Shown here piece after piece: positions 15,721 to 24,528 of a stretch of DNA of 64,000 nucleotides. The translations under genes were made by a program, and so were the position numbers. The notes beneath the pieces are model-generated. The model did not search any database. It had not been told where the DNA came from and saw nothing but the letters and a program-made list of their open reading frames with translations. Every line of letters begins with the position of its first letter. Position 1 is the stretch's first letter. The stretch comes from DASUAS01 sp963819475 (GTDB lineage: Bacteria > Actinomycetota > Acidimicrobiia > IMCC26256 > DASPTH01): positions 682,001-746,000 of the forward strand of contig CAWFWE010000004.1 in NCBI GenBank assembly GCA_963819475.1, given 5' to 3'.

Positions 15721-16719
15721 ATGTTCGACTGGCGCCGGCCCCGCCGCGCGCTCGCGATGCTGCTGGGCGTCTTCGTGCTCGGCACGATCGGCTACATCGT
15801 GCTCGGCTTCTCCGTGCTCGACGCGGTGTACCAGACGGTGACCACCGTCGCCACGGTTGGGTTCCGCGAGGTGGAGCCACTCGACGAGGCCGGCAAGGTC
15901 TTCACCATCGTGCTCATCCTGGTCGGAGTCGGCACGGCCCTGTACACCTTCAGCGTGGTGCTCGAGACACTCCTCGAGGGCCACCTGACCCGGCTCTTCG
16001 GGAGACGACGGATGGAGCGACAGATCGAGGGCATGCACGGCCACGTGATCGTGTGCGGCTGGGGTCGGGTCGGACGTGCCATCGGTACGGAGCTCGCGGC
16101 GGCCGAGCGCGAGCTGGTGGTCGTCGATCGCGATCCGGCGCGACCGCCGGAATCGGACGTGCCGTCCGTCGTGGGCGACGCGACGGAGGACCCGGTCCTG
16201 CAACGTGCGGGGCTGTCGCGCGCTGGGGCGTTGGTGGCAGCGCTCGACAGCGACGCCGCCAACCTGTTCGTCACCCTCAGCGCCCGCTCCCTGCGGCCCG
16301 ACCTCTTCATCGTCGCGAGAGCGCGGGTCGAGGAAAGTGAGGAGAAGCTCCGGCGTGCCGGAGCCGACCGCGTCGTCAACCCCCAGAGCATCGGCGGTGT
16401 GCGCATCGCGGCGTTCGTGCTCCAGCCGAACGTGACCGAGTTCCTCGACGTCGTGATGCACGATCGGAACCTCGAGTTCCGGCTGGAAGAGGTCGTCGTG
16501 CCGCCGGGCTCGCCGATCGCGGGACGAAGCATCCGGGAGGCTCACCTGCGTGACCGGACCGGCGCCCTGGTGCTCGCGCTCCGTGAGGCCGACGGGACCT
16601 TCAACACGAATCCGTCACCGGACACGACCATCGCCGCGGGTCATGTGCTGATCGCGATCGGCACGCCCGACGAGCTCGCCGCGCTCGAGCGGATGCTCGG
16701 CGATCCCGTCGCGGGGTGA
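15721..16719 (+). CDS. two-TM potassium channel with TrkA-N and TrkA-C domains
   Basis: 332 residues. Two membrane helices (about 11-30 and 58-80) flank a pore loop with the filter T-V-G-F-R at 45-49. An RCK/TrkA-N Rossmann domain follows (VIVCGWGRVGRAIGTELAAA at about 109-128, a dinucleotide-binding glycine motif), then a TrkA-C domain near 240-325. This is the MthK-like architecture of ligand-gated K+ channels. The filter lacks the second glycine of TVGYG/TVGFG; I recall TVGFR in other actinobacterial members, so it may be a subfamily trait. Stands alone, convergent with the ArsR-SRPBCC gene five bases later. Confidence 0.88.
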   Translation: MFDWRRPRRALAMLLGVFVLGTIGYIVLGFSVLDAVYQTVTTVATVGFREVEPLDEAGKVFTIVLILVGVGTALYTFSVVLETLLEGHLTRLFGRRRMERQIEGMHGHVIVCGWGRVGRAIGTELAAAERELVVVDRDPARPPESDVPSVVGDATEDPVLQRAGLSRAGALVAALDSDAANLFVTLSARSLRPDLFIVARARVEESEEKLRRAGADRVVNPQSIGGVRIAAFVLQPNVTEFLDVVMHDRNLEFRLEEVVVPPGSPIAGRSIREAHLRDRTGALVLALREADGTFNTNPSPDTTIAAGHVLIAIGTPDELAALERMLGDPVAG

Positions 16720-16724
16720 TGCCG

Positions 16725-17957
16725 TCAGCCGACACGGGCGCCACGCTGGGCCTCCCATTCGGGAGAGCCGTACGGGTGGCCGCCGTCGCCGGCGGCGAAG
16801 TCGGCGAGGCTGCGCACGTAGTGGTCCCAGCCTTCCGAGCAGATGCTGTAGCAGTCGCAGCCGGGCACGAGCCCCACCTGGCTGAAGGCGATCGTCGTGG
16901 ACGACGCGTCGCGCGGCTCCAGGTCGAACCAGAGGCTGTTGCCGACCCACTCCGGGAACTTCGTCGACTCGGTGCAACGCCACACGACGAGTGACGGGCG
17001 CTCGGCGTACACCACCTGCATGGTGACGTGCTCACCGTCGAACCGGAACGTGATCTCGCCGCCGGGATCCACCGCGCCGACGACGTCGGGCATCCACCAC
17101 CCCCCGAGCCCGTCGAGTGTCGTGAGGGCGGCGTACACCGCGTCGGCCGGCGCGTGCGCGACCTCGGTCGTGGAGAAGCCGTCGCTCGTCGCCCCCTCGA
17201 GCAGGGACTTCATGTCCGCGAGCACCCGCGGCCAGCCGCCACTCACCATCTCGGCGACCACGCTGCCGGGCTCGAAGCCGTCGTGCACCACCGTGAGCTT
17301 CACCAGTGGGCCGTCGGGCTCGAGCTCGAAGGTGACCCGCGACCGCGGTTCGGCGGCGATGCGGGCGCGCAGCTCCTCGTCGATGTCCCAGGTGCGGGCC
17401 CACTCCTCCGAGAACGTGTGCCAGGTGTACGACAGCCGGCGCGGGGGGTCGGACTCGAGCACGACCTGCTCGGCGTCGCGCACGACGACCGGGCCGTGGA
17501 CCCACGCCATCGGCGAGCCGGCCTTCCAATCGGTGTCGATCTCGGTGTCCCAGTAGCGTTCGGTGAACGCGGGCTCGGTCAGCGCGGCCCAGAGCCGCTC
17601 CGGGGTCGTGCGGATGTAGGTGGTGTAGACGAACTCGGGCTTGTCCATGGCGGGGGTCTCCAGTGCTCGTTTGAGGTCGGCCAGGGCAGTGACCCGGGCC
17701 CGGTCGTAGGTGTGGATCCACCGGTCGGCGATCTCGTGGATGGGCGCGGCATTGAGGTAGTGCAACTTCTCGCGGCCCCGCCGCACCGTCGTCACCAGCA
17801 GCGCGCCCTCCAGCACCGCGAGGTGCTTGCTGACCGCCTGGCGGCTCATGTCGAGGTCGGCGCAGAGCTCCTGGAGGGTCTGGCCGTTCCGCGCGTTGAG
17901 GCGGTCCAGCAGCTCCCGGCGGTGGGGATCGGCGAGGGCCTTGAACACCGCGTCCAT
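16725..17957 (-). CDS. ArsR-family regulator fused to two SRPBCC (AHSA1-like) domains
   Basis: 410 residues. An ArsR-type winged helix at about 1-95 (MDAVFKALADPHRRELLDRL, DLDMSRQAVSKHLAVLEGAL) is followed by one AHSA1/START-like domain (about 105-245: YIRTTPERLWAALTEPAFTE) and a second (about 255-400: HAPADAVYAALTTLDGLGGW). Normally the regulator and one AHSA1 protein are separate neighbouring genes; here all are one chain. The domains may bind a hydrophobic ligand and gate DNA binding (inference). An inverted repeat overlapping its own promoter indicates autoregulation. Confidence 0.9.
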   Translation of the reverse strand: MDAVFKALADPHRRELLDRLNARNGQTLQELCADLDMSRQAVSKHLAVLEGALLVTTVRRGREKLHYLNAAPIHEIADRWIHTYDRARVTALADLKRALETPAMDKPEFVYTTYIRTTPERLWAALTEPAFTERYWDTEIDTDWKAGSPMAWVHGPVVVRDAEQVVLESDPPRRLSYTWHTFSEEWARTWDIDEELRARIAAEPRSRVTFELEPDGPLVKLTVVHDGFEPGSVVAEMVSGGWPRVLADMKSLLEGATSDGFSTTEVAHAPADAVYAALTTLDGLGGWWMPDVVGAVDPGGEITFRFDGEHVTMQVVYAERPSLVVWRCTESTKFPEWVGNSLWFDLEPRDASSTTIAFSQVGLVPGCDCYSICSEGWDHYVRSLADFAAGDGGHPYGSPEWEAQRGARVG

Positions 17958-17965
17958 CAGGCCGA

Positions 17966-17990
17966 ACTATAGGCAACCAAAAGGTTGCCT
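17966..17990 (-). promoter_or_regulatory. ArsR-type operator and -10 element of the fusion regulator
   Basis: AGGCAACC (17971-17978), four A, GGTTGCCT (17983-17990) is a perfect 8-bp inverted repeat. On the minus strand it runs directly into TATAGT (17971-17966), eight bases before the ATG. A bound regulator would block the promoter. The plus-strand gene at 18017 begins 26 bp on the other side and could share control. Confidence 0.7.
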
Positions 17991-18016
17991 GTCAACCCGT
18001 CGGCGAGACTGGCGCG

Positions 18017-18235
18017 ATGGTGGTCACCCTCTACGGCGTCGGTGCGCTCACCTTCATGATGGTGATGTACGCCCTCGAAGGGCGCGGACGACGGTTCGTG
18101 CTCCTGTTCGCGCTGGGCTGCGTGCTCTCGAGCGCGTACGGGTTCCTCTCGGGCGCTTGGCCCTTCGGGGTGGTCGAGCTGATCTGGTCGGGGATCGCCC
18201 TGCGCCGCTACCGCGAGCTCGCGGCCGCGGCGTGA
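18017..18235 (+). CDS. small two-helix membrane protein
   Basis: 72 residues with two hydrophobic stretches (LYGVGALTFMMVMYAL and FVLLFALGCVLSSAYGFLSG) and a conserved-looking AWPFGVVELIWSGIALRRY. Unknown function; I recall similar short proteins in actinobacteria. Divergent from the ArsR-SRPBCC gene, whose operator lies between them. Confidence 0.6.
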   Translation: MVVTLYGVGALTFMMVMYALEGRGRRFVLLFALGCVLSSAYGFLSGAWPFGVVELIWSGIALRRYRELAAAA

Positions 18236-18248
18236 CCCGGGCCGTCGG

Positions 18249-20435
18249 TCACGAGACCCGGGTCGGCTGCGACTCGGCCTCGAGCTCGGCCAGCTCCTCC
18301 TCCAACGTGTGCTCGCCCTCGACGTGCACGCGCGGCAGGATCCGGTCGAGCCACTTCGGCAGCCACCAGTTCCAGTCGCCCAGCAACTCCATCGTCGCCG
18401 GCACCAGCACCATGCGGACGATGGTGGCGTCGATGAGGACGGCCACCGCGAGCCCGAGGCCCATCAGCTTGAGCGCGACCTCGGGGCCGAGGACGAAGCT
18501 GCCGAACACGAAGAACATGATGAGCGCCGCCGCGGTGATGACGCGCGCCGTGAGCGCGAGGCCGTCGGCCACCGCGGTCGCGTTGTCGCCGGTGCGGTCG
18601 TACTCCTCCCGGATGCGCGACAGCAGGAAGACCTCGTAGTCCATCGAGAGGCCGAACACGATGGCGAAGATGAACACCGGCGCCCACGCCTCGACCGGTG
18701 CCTCCCGCCCGACGCCGATGAGGCTCGCGCCCCAGCCCCACTGGAACACCGCGACGACCACGCCGTACGCGGCGCCGATCGACAACAGGTTCATGATCAC
18801 CGCCTTCAGCGGCACGAGCAGGCTGCGGAACACCACCATCAGCAACAGGAACGAGAGGATCAGCACCGCGCCCATGAAGATCGGCAGGCGCGCCGCGGTG
18901 TAGCTGGCGAAGTCGTCGGCGGCGGCCGTGAGGCCGCCCACCTTCACGGCGACCTGCCCGTTCGTGACCGACGGGACCACGTCGTCGCGCAGGCGGTTCA
19001 CGAGATCGGCGGTCGCCTCGGCCTGGGGGTCGGTGGTGGGGAACACCTGCATCACCGCGACGTCGCCCTGCTCGTTGACCTGCGGCGGCGTGGCGAACGC
19101 AACGCCCTTGGTCTGGTTCAGCCGGTCGGAGAGCTGCTGCAACGTGGCGAGGTCGGCCGGGCCCTGAGGCGTCCGCGCCGCGAGCAGCAACGGGCCGTTG
19201 AACCCGGGCCCGAAGCCGTCGGCCATCAGGTCGTACGCGCGTCTCGTCGTGTCGGACGTCGGCCGGTTGCCGGCGTCGGTGAAGCCCAGCCGCATCGACA
19301 GCAGCGGGACCGCGAGCAGGAGGAGGACCGCGAGGCCGATGATCGCGGCCGGCCACGGGCGCCGCTGGATGAGATGGCTCCAGCGCACCCACCCCGACTC
19401 CTTCACCGTGCCCTCGGGGTGCTTGCGGTGGGGGAGGCCCAGCTTGTCGATGTTGCGGCCGACGAAGCCCAGCAGTGCCGGCAGCAACGTGACCGAGGCG
19501 AGCATCGTGGTGAGCACGCCGATCGAGATGCCGATGGCGACGCCGCGCATGATCGACGTCTTCATCAGCAGCAGCCCGAGCACCGAGATGACCACGGTCG
19601 TGCCGGCGAAGAGGACCGCGCGCCCGGCGGTGTCGATGGCACGCGCCACACTGCGTTCCGGATCGAGCCCTGCCGCGAGGTTCTCGCGGTACCTGGTGAC
19701 GATGAACAGCGCGTAGTCGATGCCGACGCCGAGCCCTACCATCGCCACCGCCGCGGTCGTGAAGTCGGGCATGTCGACGACGGTGCGGACGGTCAGCACG
19801 ATCGCGATGCCGGTTCCGATGCCGAACAGCGCGGTGCCGATGGGCAGACCCATCGCCAGCACCGACCCGAACGCGATGAGCAGGATGATCATCGCCGCCG
19901 CGATCCCGATCCCCTCGCTCGCGCCGCCGACCTGGGGGTCGGCGAACACGTCACCGCCGAACTCCACGGTGAGCCCGGGGACGTCGATCTTCTCTGCGAG
20001 CTGCTTGATCTCCTTGCCCGCGTCGGTGAGCTCCTCGCCCGACCGGTCGGCGAAGTTGACCTCGGCGTACGCGATCTTCCCGTTGCGCGCCACCTGGCGC
20101 GCCCCCTGTTGGGTGTAGGGGCTGACGACGTCGACGTCCTGGATCTTCTGTTCGACCTCGTCGAAGAGCGGCTCCATCGCCTCGCGCACGGCCGGCGTCT
20201 GCACGCCGTCCGCGGCCCGGAACACGATCTGGGCCTGGATCTGGCGGTTGCGGAAGCTCGACTTCTCGAGGAGGTCGAAGGCGGCCTGGCTCTCGGTCCC
20301 CGGCAGCTTGAACTCGGTCTTGAACGCGCCGCCCACGCTGCTGGAGAGGGCGAAGGTGGCGATCAGCAGGACGATCCAACCGGCCAGGACGAACCGACGC
20401 CGTCGGTACATCGTGCGCGCGAGTCGCTGGAGCAT
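18249..20435 (-). CDS. MMPL-family (RND-type) transporter
   Basis: 728 residues with two homologous halves, each a helix, a periplasmic domain, and five more helices. First half: YRRRRFVLAGWIVLLIATFA, then periplasmic, then IIRLL-like helices and MVGLGVGIDYALFIVTRYRE. Second half: VFGLSMDYEVFLLSRIREEY and MGLGLAVAVLIDATIVRMVL. The G-x-x-x-D-Y signatures mark the proton-relay helices. Probably exports lipids or hydrophobic compounds using the proton gradient. ATG 20435 has GAGG five bases upstream. C-terminal cytosolic tail of about 50 residues, acidic. Confidence 0.92.
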   Translation of the reverse strand: MLQRLARTMYRRRRFVLAGWIVLLIATFALSSSVGGAFKTEFKLPGTESQAAFDLLEKSSFRNRQIQAQIVFRAADGVQTPAVREAMEPLFDEVEQKIQDVDVVSPYTQQGARQVARNGKIAYAEVNFADRSGEELTDAGKEIKQLAEKIDVPGLTVEFGGDVFADPQVGGASEGIGIAAAMIILLIAFGSVLAMGLPIGTALFGIGTGIAIVLTVRTVVDMPDFTTAAVAMVGLGVGIDYALFIVTRYRENLAAGLDPERSVARAIDTAGRAVLFAGTTVVISVLGLLLMKTSIMRGVAIGISIGVLTTMLASVTLLPALLGFVGRNIDKLGLPHRKHPEGTVKESGWVRWSHLIQRRPWPAAIIGLAVLLLLAVPLLSMRLGFTDAGNRPTSDTTRRAYDLMADGFGPGFNGPLLLAARTPQGPADLATLQQLSDRLNQTKGVAFATPPQVNEQGDVAVMQVFPTTDPQAEATADLVNRLRDDVVPSVTNGQVAVKVGGLTAAADDFASYTAARLPIFMGAVLILSFLLLMVVFRSLLVPLKAVIMNLLSIGAAYGVVVAVFQWGWGASLIGVGREAPVEAWAPVFIFAIVFGLSMDYEVFLLSRIREEYDRTGDNATAVADGLALTARVITAAALIMFFVFGSFVLGPEVALKLMGLGLAVAVLIDATIVRMVLVPATMELLGDWNWWLPKWLDRILPRVHVEGEHTLEEELAELEAESQPTRVS

Positions 20436-20526
20436 GGAAACCTCACAGAGCCTCGGGGGGAGAACCCCCAACGTTAGGCGGACCTCACGCTGCTTCTTCC
20501 CCCCGTTTCCGGGAGTTCACGCTCGC

Positions 20527-20532
20527 TACAGT
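20527..20532 (+). promoter_or_regulatory. putative -10 element of dnaX
   Basis: TACAGT ends six bases before GTG 20539; no Shine-Dalgarno. Confidence 0.4.
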
Positions 20533-20538
20533 CGGCCC

Positions 20539-22335
20539 GTGGCCTACCAGTCGCTGTACCGCAAGTACCGCCCGCAGCGATTCGCCGAGCTCGTCGGGCA
20601 GGAGCACGTCACCACCGCGCTGCGGAACGCGGTGCGCGACGGGAGGGTCGGGCACGCCTACCTGTTCTCGGGGCCGCGGGGCACCGGCAAGACGACGACC
20701 GCCCGCCTCCTGGCCAAGGCGCTCAACTGCACGAACCGGGCGGCCGACGGCGACCCGTGCGGCGTGTGCGAGAGCTGCGTCGCCATCGCCGAGGGCTCGT
20801 CGCTGGACGTGATCGAGGTCGACGCGGCGTCGAGGAGCAAGGTCGACGACATGCGCGACCTGCTCGAGCGGGTGGCCTACCTGAGCGCCGGCAGCGCCAA
20901 GAAGGTCTACATCCTCGACGAGGTCCACATGCTCAGCACCGGGGCGGAGGCCGCGCTGCTCAAGACACTCGAGGAGTCCCCCGAGCACGTGGTCTTCGTG
21001 CTGGCCACCACCGACCCGCTCAAGGTCGCGCCCACCATCCGCTCCCGCACCCAGCACTACGAGTTCTCGCTCTACACCGTCGACGAGCTCGTCGGTCACC
21101 TCGCCGACGTCTGCCAGCAGGAGGGGGTGGACGCCGACCGGGAGGCGCTCACCGTCATCGCCCGGGCAGGCGCGGGCTCGATGCGCGACTCGCTGTCGCT
21201 GCTCGACCAGGCCATCGCGCACGGCCGGATCGACGTCGAGCAGGTGAGCGCGCTGTTCGGGGGCACCGCGTTCGCCGGTCGCCTGGCCGTGCTCCGGGCG
21301 GTGGCCGACGAGGACGTGGCCGGCGCCCTCGTCGCGCTCGGTGAGCTCCTCGACGCCGGGCACGAGCCCCGCCGCCTCACCGAGGACCTGCTCGTGACCG
21401 TGCGCGACGCCTTCCTTCTCACGTCGGCGCGTGGCCGGGTGCGCGTCGACCTGCCCGCCGACGACCAGGAAGCTCTGAACGCGCTGGGGGAGCAGGTGGG
21501 CGCGCCGACCCTCGTCCGCACGCTCGAGACGCTCGGGCAGGCGGTCGTCGACATGCGCGGCACCGACGCCGCCGACCCGCGCCTCGTGCTGGAGATCGCA
21601 CTGGTGCGCCTGGCCCGCCGGGAAGCGGGGACGCCGTTGCAGGCGCTGGCCGAGCGCGTCGACCGGCTCGAGCGCGGTAGTGGCGCCGCGACGGCTCCCG
21701 CAGCGCGCGTCGGCACGACGCCGGCACCGCCTGCCGCGCCGGAGCGCGCCGCCGAGGGCGCGCCCGCGGCGCGCAGCGGTCGATCGTTCGCCGAGCTGCG
21801 TCGCCAGCGTGCCGCCGAACCCGCGGTCGAGGAGGTCGAGGAACCAGCCGCGCCGTCCGTGCCCGCGCCCGAGGCCGAGGCCGACGCGCCGGCCTCCGAA
21901 CCGGCGGGCGACGTCGACATCGACGACGTCATCGTGGCGTGGGCCGAGATCCTCCCCGAGCTGCCGCCGGCGACGCGTGCCGCGGTTCGGGAGGCGCAAC
22001 CCCTGGCGGTGGACGACGGCGTCATCACGTTCGGGGTACCGAAGGCGCACTACGAGACCGCGCTCCCGCGCTTCCGCAAGGAAGCCGACAACATCCGCGC
22101 CGCGCTCTCACAGAAGCTGGGCCGGCGCCTGATGTTCAAGCCGGTCGCGCACGACGGCTTCGACGCCGATCCGATCAAGGCGTCCGAGCCCCTCGACGAG
22201 GAACCTCCCGACGACGAGGTGCTCGATCTCGCCGAGATGGTCGACGATGCCACCGAGGTGCCGGCGGTAGATTCGGTGAGCCTCATCACCCAGAGCCTCG
22301 GCGCCACCGTCGTCGAGGAAGTCCCCCGCGACTGA
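20539..22335 (+). CDS. dnaX: DNA polymerase III subunits gamma and tau
   Basis: 598 residues. Clamp-loader ATPase: Walker A GPRGTGKT at about 45-52, a zinc module with Cys in ALNCT and DPCGVCESC, Walker B and sensor in KKVYILDEVHMLSTGAEAAL. Domain III follows, then a Pro/Ala/Glu-rich linker (about 380-465) and a C-terminal tau part. It loads the sliding clamp and links the replicase to the helicase. Starts VAYQSLYRKYRPQRFAELVG, the canonical N-terminus, which fixes the GTG. First gene of dnaX-ybaB-recR. Confidence 0.97.
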   Translation: MAYQSLYRKYRPQRFAELVGQEHVTTALRNAVRDGRVGHAYLFSGPRGTGKTTTARLLAKALNCTNRAADGDPCGVCESCVAIAEGSSLDVIEVDAASRSKVDDMRDLLERVAYLSAGSAKKVYILDEVHMLSTGAEAALLKTLEESPEHVVFVLATTDPLKVAPTIRSRTQHYEFSLYTVDELVGHLADVCQQEGVDADREALTVIARAGAGSMRDSLSLLDQAIAHGRIDVEQVSALFGGTAFAGRLAVLRAVADEDVAGALVALGELLDAGHEPRRLTEDLLVTVRDAFLLTSARGRVRVDLPADDQEALNALGEQVGAPTLVRTLETLGQAVVDMRGTDAADPRLVLEIALVRLARREAGTPLQALAERVDRLERGSGAATAPAARVGTTPAPPAAPERAAEGAPAARSGRSFAELRRQRAAEPAVEEVEEPAAPSVPAPEAEADAPASEPAGDVDIDDVIVAWAEILPELPPATRAAVREAQPLAVDDGVITFGVPKAHYETALPRFRKEADNIRAALSQKLGRRLMFKPVAHDGFDADPIKASEPLDEEPPDDEVLDLAEMVDDATEVPAVDSVSLITQSLGATVVEEVPRD

Positions 22336-22357
22336 GACGACCGAGACGAGGAAGACC

Positions 22358-22738
22358 ATGCCGAAGGGTCAAGGCGGCCGACCACCGATGCCAGGCGGCG
22401 GCGGCGGCGGTCAGCTCAACCAGATGATGAAGCAGATGCAGAAGATGCAGGCCGACATGGCCGCGGCGCAGGACGCGCTGGCCGCGGCGACGGTCGAGGG
22501 TTCGGCCGGTGGCGGCATGGTGAAGGTCGTGGTGACGGGCTCCGGTGAGGTGCAGTCGGTGCACATCGCGCCCGAGGTCGTCGACCCCGACGACGTCGAG
22601 ATGCTCGAGGACCTCGTCCTCGCCGCCGTCGGCGACGGCCTGCGGCGCGCCCAGGAGATGCAGAGCGAGAGCCTCGGTGGCGTCACCGGCGGGCTCGACC
22701 TCGGCAGCCTGGGCGACCTCGGTGGTCTGCTCGGCTGA
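22358..22738 (+). CDS. ybaB: YbaB/EbfC nucleoid-associated protein
   Basis: 126 residues. A Gly/Pro-rich start is followed by the helical LNQMMKQMQKMQADMAAAQD and the beta-sheet core GMVKVVVTGSGEVQSVHIAP, as in EbfC dimers that bind DNA like tweezers. Lies 22 bp after dnaX and 3 bp before recR, the order found in most bacteria. A Shine-Dalgarno-like GAGGAAG precedes the ATG. Confidence 0.95.
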   Translation: MPKGQGGRPPMPGGGGGGQLNQMMKQMQKMQADMAAAQDALAAATVEGSAGGGMVKVVVTGSGEVQSVHIAPEVVDPDDVEMLEDLVLAAVGDGLRRAQEMQSESLGGVTGGLDLGSLGDLGGLLG

Positions 22739-22741
22739 CGC

Positions 22742-23350
22742 GTGAGCAGCCCGTACGCCGCGTCCGTCCAGGCCCTGATCGACGAGCTGGGCCGCCTCCC
22801 CGGGGTCGGGCCGAAGTCGGCGCAGCGGATCGCGTTCTACCTCCTCAAGGCCGCGCCCGAGGACGCCAACCGCCTCGCCCGGGTCATCATCGAAGCGAAG
22901 GAGCGCGTCACCTGGTGCCGCCGGTGCTTCAACATCGCGGAGGGCGAGCTGTGCGGGTACTGCCTCGACGAGCGGCGCGACTCCACGCTGCTGTGCGTGG
23001 TGGAGGAGCCGCGCGACATCGTCGCCGTCGAGCGGACCCACGAGTTCGGCGGCCGCTACCACGTCCTGCAGGGTGCGATCTCCCCGATCGAGGGCATCGG
23101 GCCCGAGCAGCTGCGGGTGAAGGAGCTGCTCGCGCGGGTCGACGCCGAGGGCGTCACCGAGGTGATCCTGGCCACCAACCCCAACATCGAGGGGGAGGCC
23201 ACGGCCATGTACCTCGCCCGGCTGCTCAAGCCCCTCGGGATGCGCACGACCCGCATCGCCAGTGGGCTCCCGGTGGGCGGTGACCTCGAATACGCCGACG
23301 AGGTGACCCTCGGGCGGGCCCTGGAGGGACGGCGCGAGGTCGACGCCTGA
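22742..23350 (+). CDS. recR: recombination mediator RecR
   Basis: 202 residues: helix-hairpin-helix (LGRLPGVGPKSAQRIAFYLL), a four-Cys zinc finger (CRRCFNIAEGELCGYC), and a Toprim domain (LCVVEEPRDIVAVERTHEFG). With RecF/RecO it loads RecA on gapped DNA. GTG start, three bases after ybaB. Full length for the family. Confidence 0.97.
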   Translation: MSSPYAASVQALIDELGRLPGVGPKSAQRIAFYLLKAAPEDANRLARVIIEAKERVTWCRRCFNIAEGELCGYCLDERRDSTLLCVVEEPRDIVAVERTHEFGGRYHVLQGAISPIEGIGPEQLRVKELLARVDAEGVTEVILATNPNIEGEATAMYLARLLKPLGMRTTRIASGLPVGGDLEYADEVTLGRALEGRREVDA

Positions 23351-23433
23351 CGCGATCCGCCCGTCCTCCCGGAATTCGCGCGAGCCTGTGGCCCGGACTC
23401 CGGCGTGACGCGCCGGGAGGGAGGGTAGGCACG

Positions 23434-23826
23434 ATGGTTGATCCGCTGCCCGCATCGCCGCCACCGCCGCCGGCCTCGGCGTCGGGTGGGGGGCCCAAGG
23501 GCAAGGTGCGCGACCCGCTCGCGGTGATCATCTTCTCGATCATCACGCTCGGCATCTACTTCCTGGTGTGGTCCTACAAGGTCTTCAAGGAGAACAAGGA
23601 CTTCAGCGGTGAGGGAGTCGGCGGCGGCATCGGTCTGCTGTTCGCGATCCTCCTGGGCATCGTGAACTGGTTCCTCCTGCCCGCGGAGATCGGCAACATC
23701 TACTCCCGGATGGGTCGCGACAAGCCGGTCACGGGTGTGACGGGCTTCTGGAACCTCATCCCGCTGATCGGGTGGATCATCTGGGTCGTGAAGGTCCAAG
23801 GCGCGATGAACCACCTCTACGAGTAG
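23434..23826 (+). CDS. DUF4234 membrane protein with proline-rich N-terminus
   Basis: 130 residues. PPPPPASASGGGPKGK, then DPLAVIIFSIITLGIYFLVW and the core NIYSRMGRDKPVTGVTGFWN, which match DUF4234 by memory; three membrane segments. Function unknown. First of a run of small membrane proteins with proline-rich tails. AGGGAGGG upstream is a possible ribosome-binding site. Confidence 0.8.
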   Translation: MVDPLPASPPPPPASASGGGPKGKVRDPLAVIIFSIITLGIYFLVWSYKVFKENKDFSGEGVGGGIGLLFAILLGIVNWFLLPAEIGNIYSRMGRDKPVTGVTGFWNLIPLIGWIIWVVKVQGAMNHLYE

Positions 23827-23860
23827 CCGGTCCGCCGACCACGAAGGAGAAGGATCGAAC

Positions 23861-24511
23861 ATGGCAGATGAAACGCCCGTCCCGCCCACTCCGCCGCCGA
23901 CGCCGCCGCCGGTGCCCAGCGGAGGGCCCGGCCCCCGTGACGGCTACCCGGTGGACCTGGAATTCAACCGCGACTACGACGTCGCGAACTGGCGGCCGCT
24001 GGTCAACTGGCTGCTCGCCATCCCGCAGTGGATCGTGCTCTACGTCCTCGGGATAGCGGCCTTCGTGCTCTGGGTCATCTCGCTCTTCGTCGTCCTGTTC
24101 ACGGAGCGGAACCCGTTCCTCGGGTTCCAGACCATGTACCTCCGCTACTACTGGCGGGTCGCGAGCTTCACGGGGTTCATGCGCAACGAGTACCCGCCGT
24201 TCGACTTCGCGACCGACGACGCCGCGGTGGTGCCCGACGCCGCGGTGGTCACCGTCGAGGACCCGGGTGACATGAACCGCTTCCTGGGGTTCGTGAAGTG
24301 GCTGCTCGCGTTCCCGCACTACATCGTGCTGTGGCTCCTGGAGATCGCGGTGTTCGTCGTGCTGGTGATCCAGCTGTTCGTGGTGCTGTTCACGGGCAGG
24401 TGGAACGAGCCGATGCGAGAGTTCGTCGTCGGCGTCGCCCGCTGGTACACGCGGGTGCACGCGTACGTCTTCCTGCTGACCGACAAGTACCCACCGTTCA
24501 GCCTGCAGTAG
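23861..24511 (+). CDS. DUF4389 membrane protein with internal duplication
   Basis: 216 residues. Pro-rich start (PVPPTPPPTPPPVPSG), then two similar halves: WLLAIPQWIVLYVLGIAAF ... MRNEYPPFDF and WLLAFPHYIVLWLLEIAVF ... LLTDKYPPFSL. The repeated unit of two helices plus a YPPF end fits DUF4389. AAGGAGAAGG precedes the ATG. Thirty-four bp after the DUF4234 gene, likely one operon. Function unknown. Confidence 0.82.
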   Translation: MADETPVPPTPPPTPPPVPSGGPGPRDGYPVDLEFNRDYDVANWRPLVNWLLAIPQWIVLYVLGIAAFVLWVISLFVVLFTERNPFLGFQTMYLRYYWRVASFTGFMRNEYPPFDFATDDAAVVPDAAVVTVEDPGDMNRFLGFVKWLLAFPHYIVLWLLEIAVFVVLVIQLFVVLFTGRWNEPMREFVVGVARWYTRVHAYVFLLTDKYPPFSLQ

Positions 24512-24528
24512 CTCCCGGGAGCTACTGC
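24505..24528. terminator. 24-bp perfect palindrome between convergent genes
   Basis: Centred at 24516/24517 (AGCTCCCGGGAGCT at the middle). It contains the TAG stop codons of both convergent genes (24509-24511 and, on the minus strand, 24524-24522). It could act as a bidirectional terminator, though it has no unpaired loop and no T-run. Confidence 0.5.
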
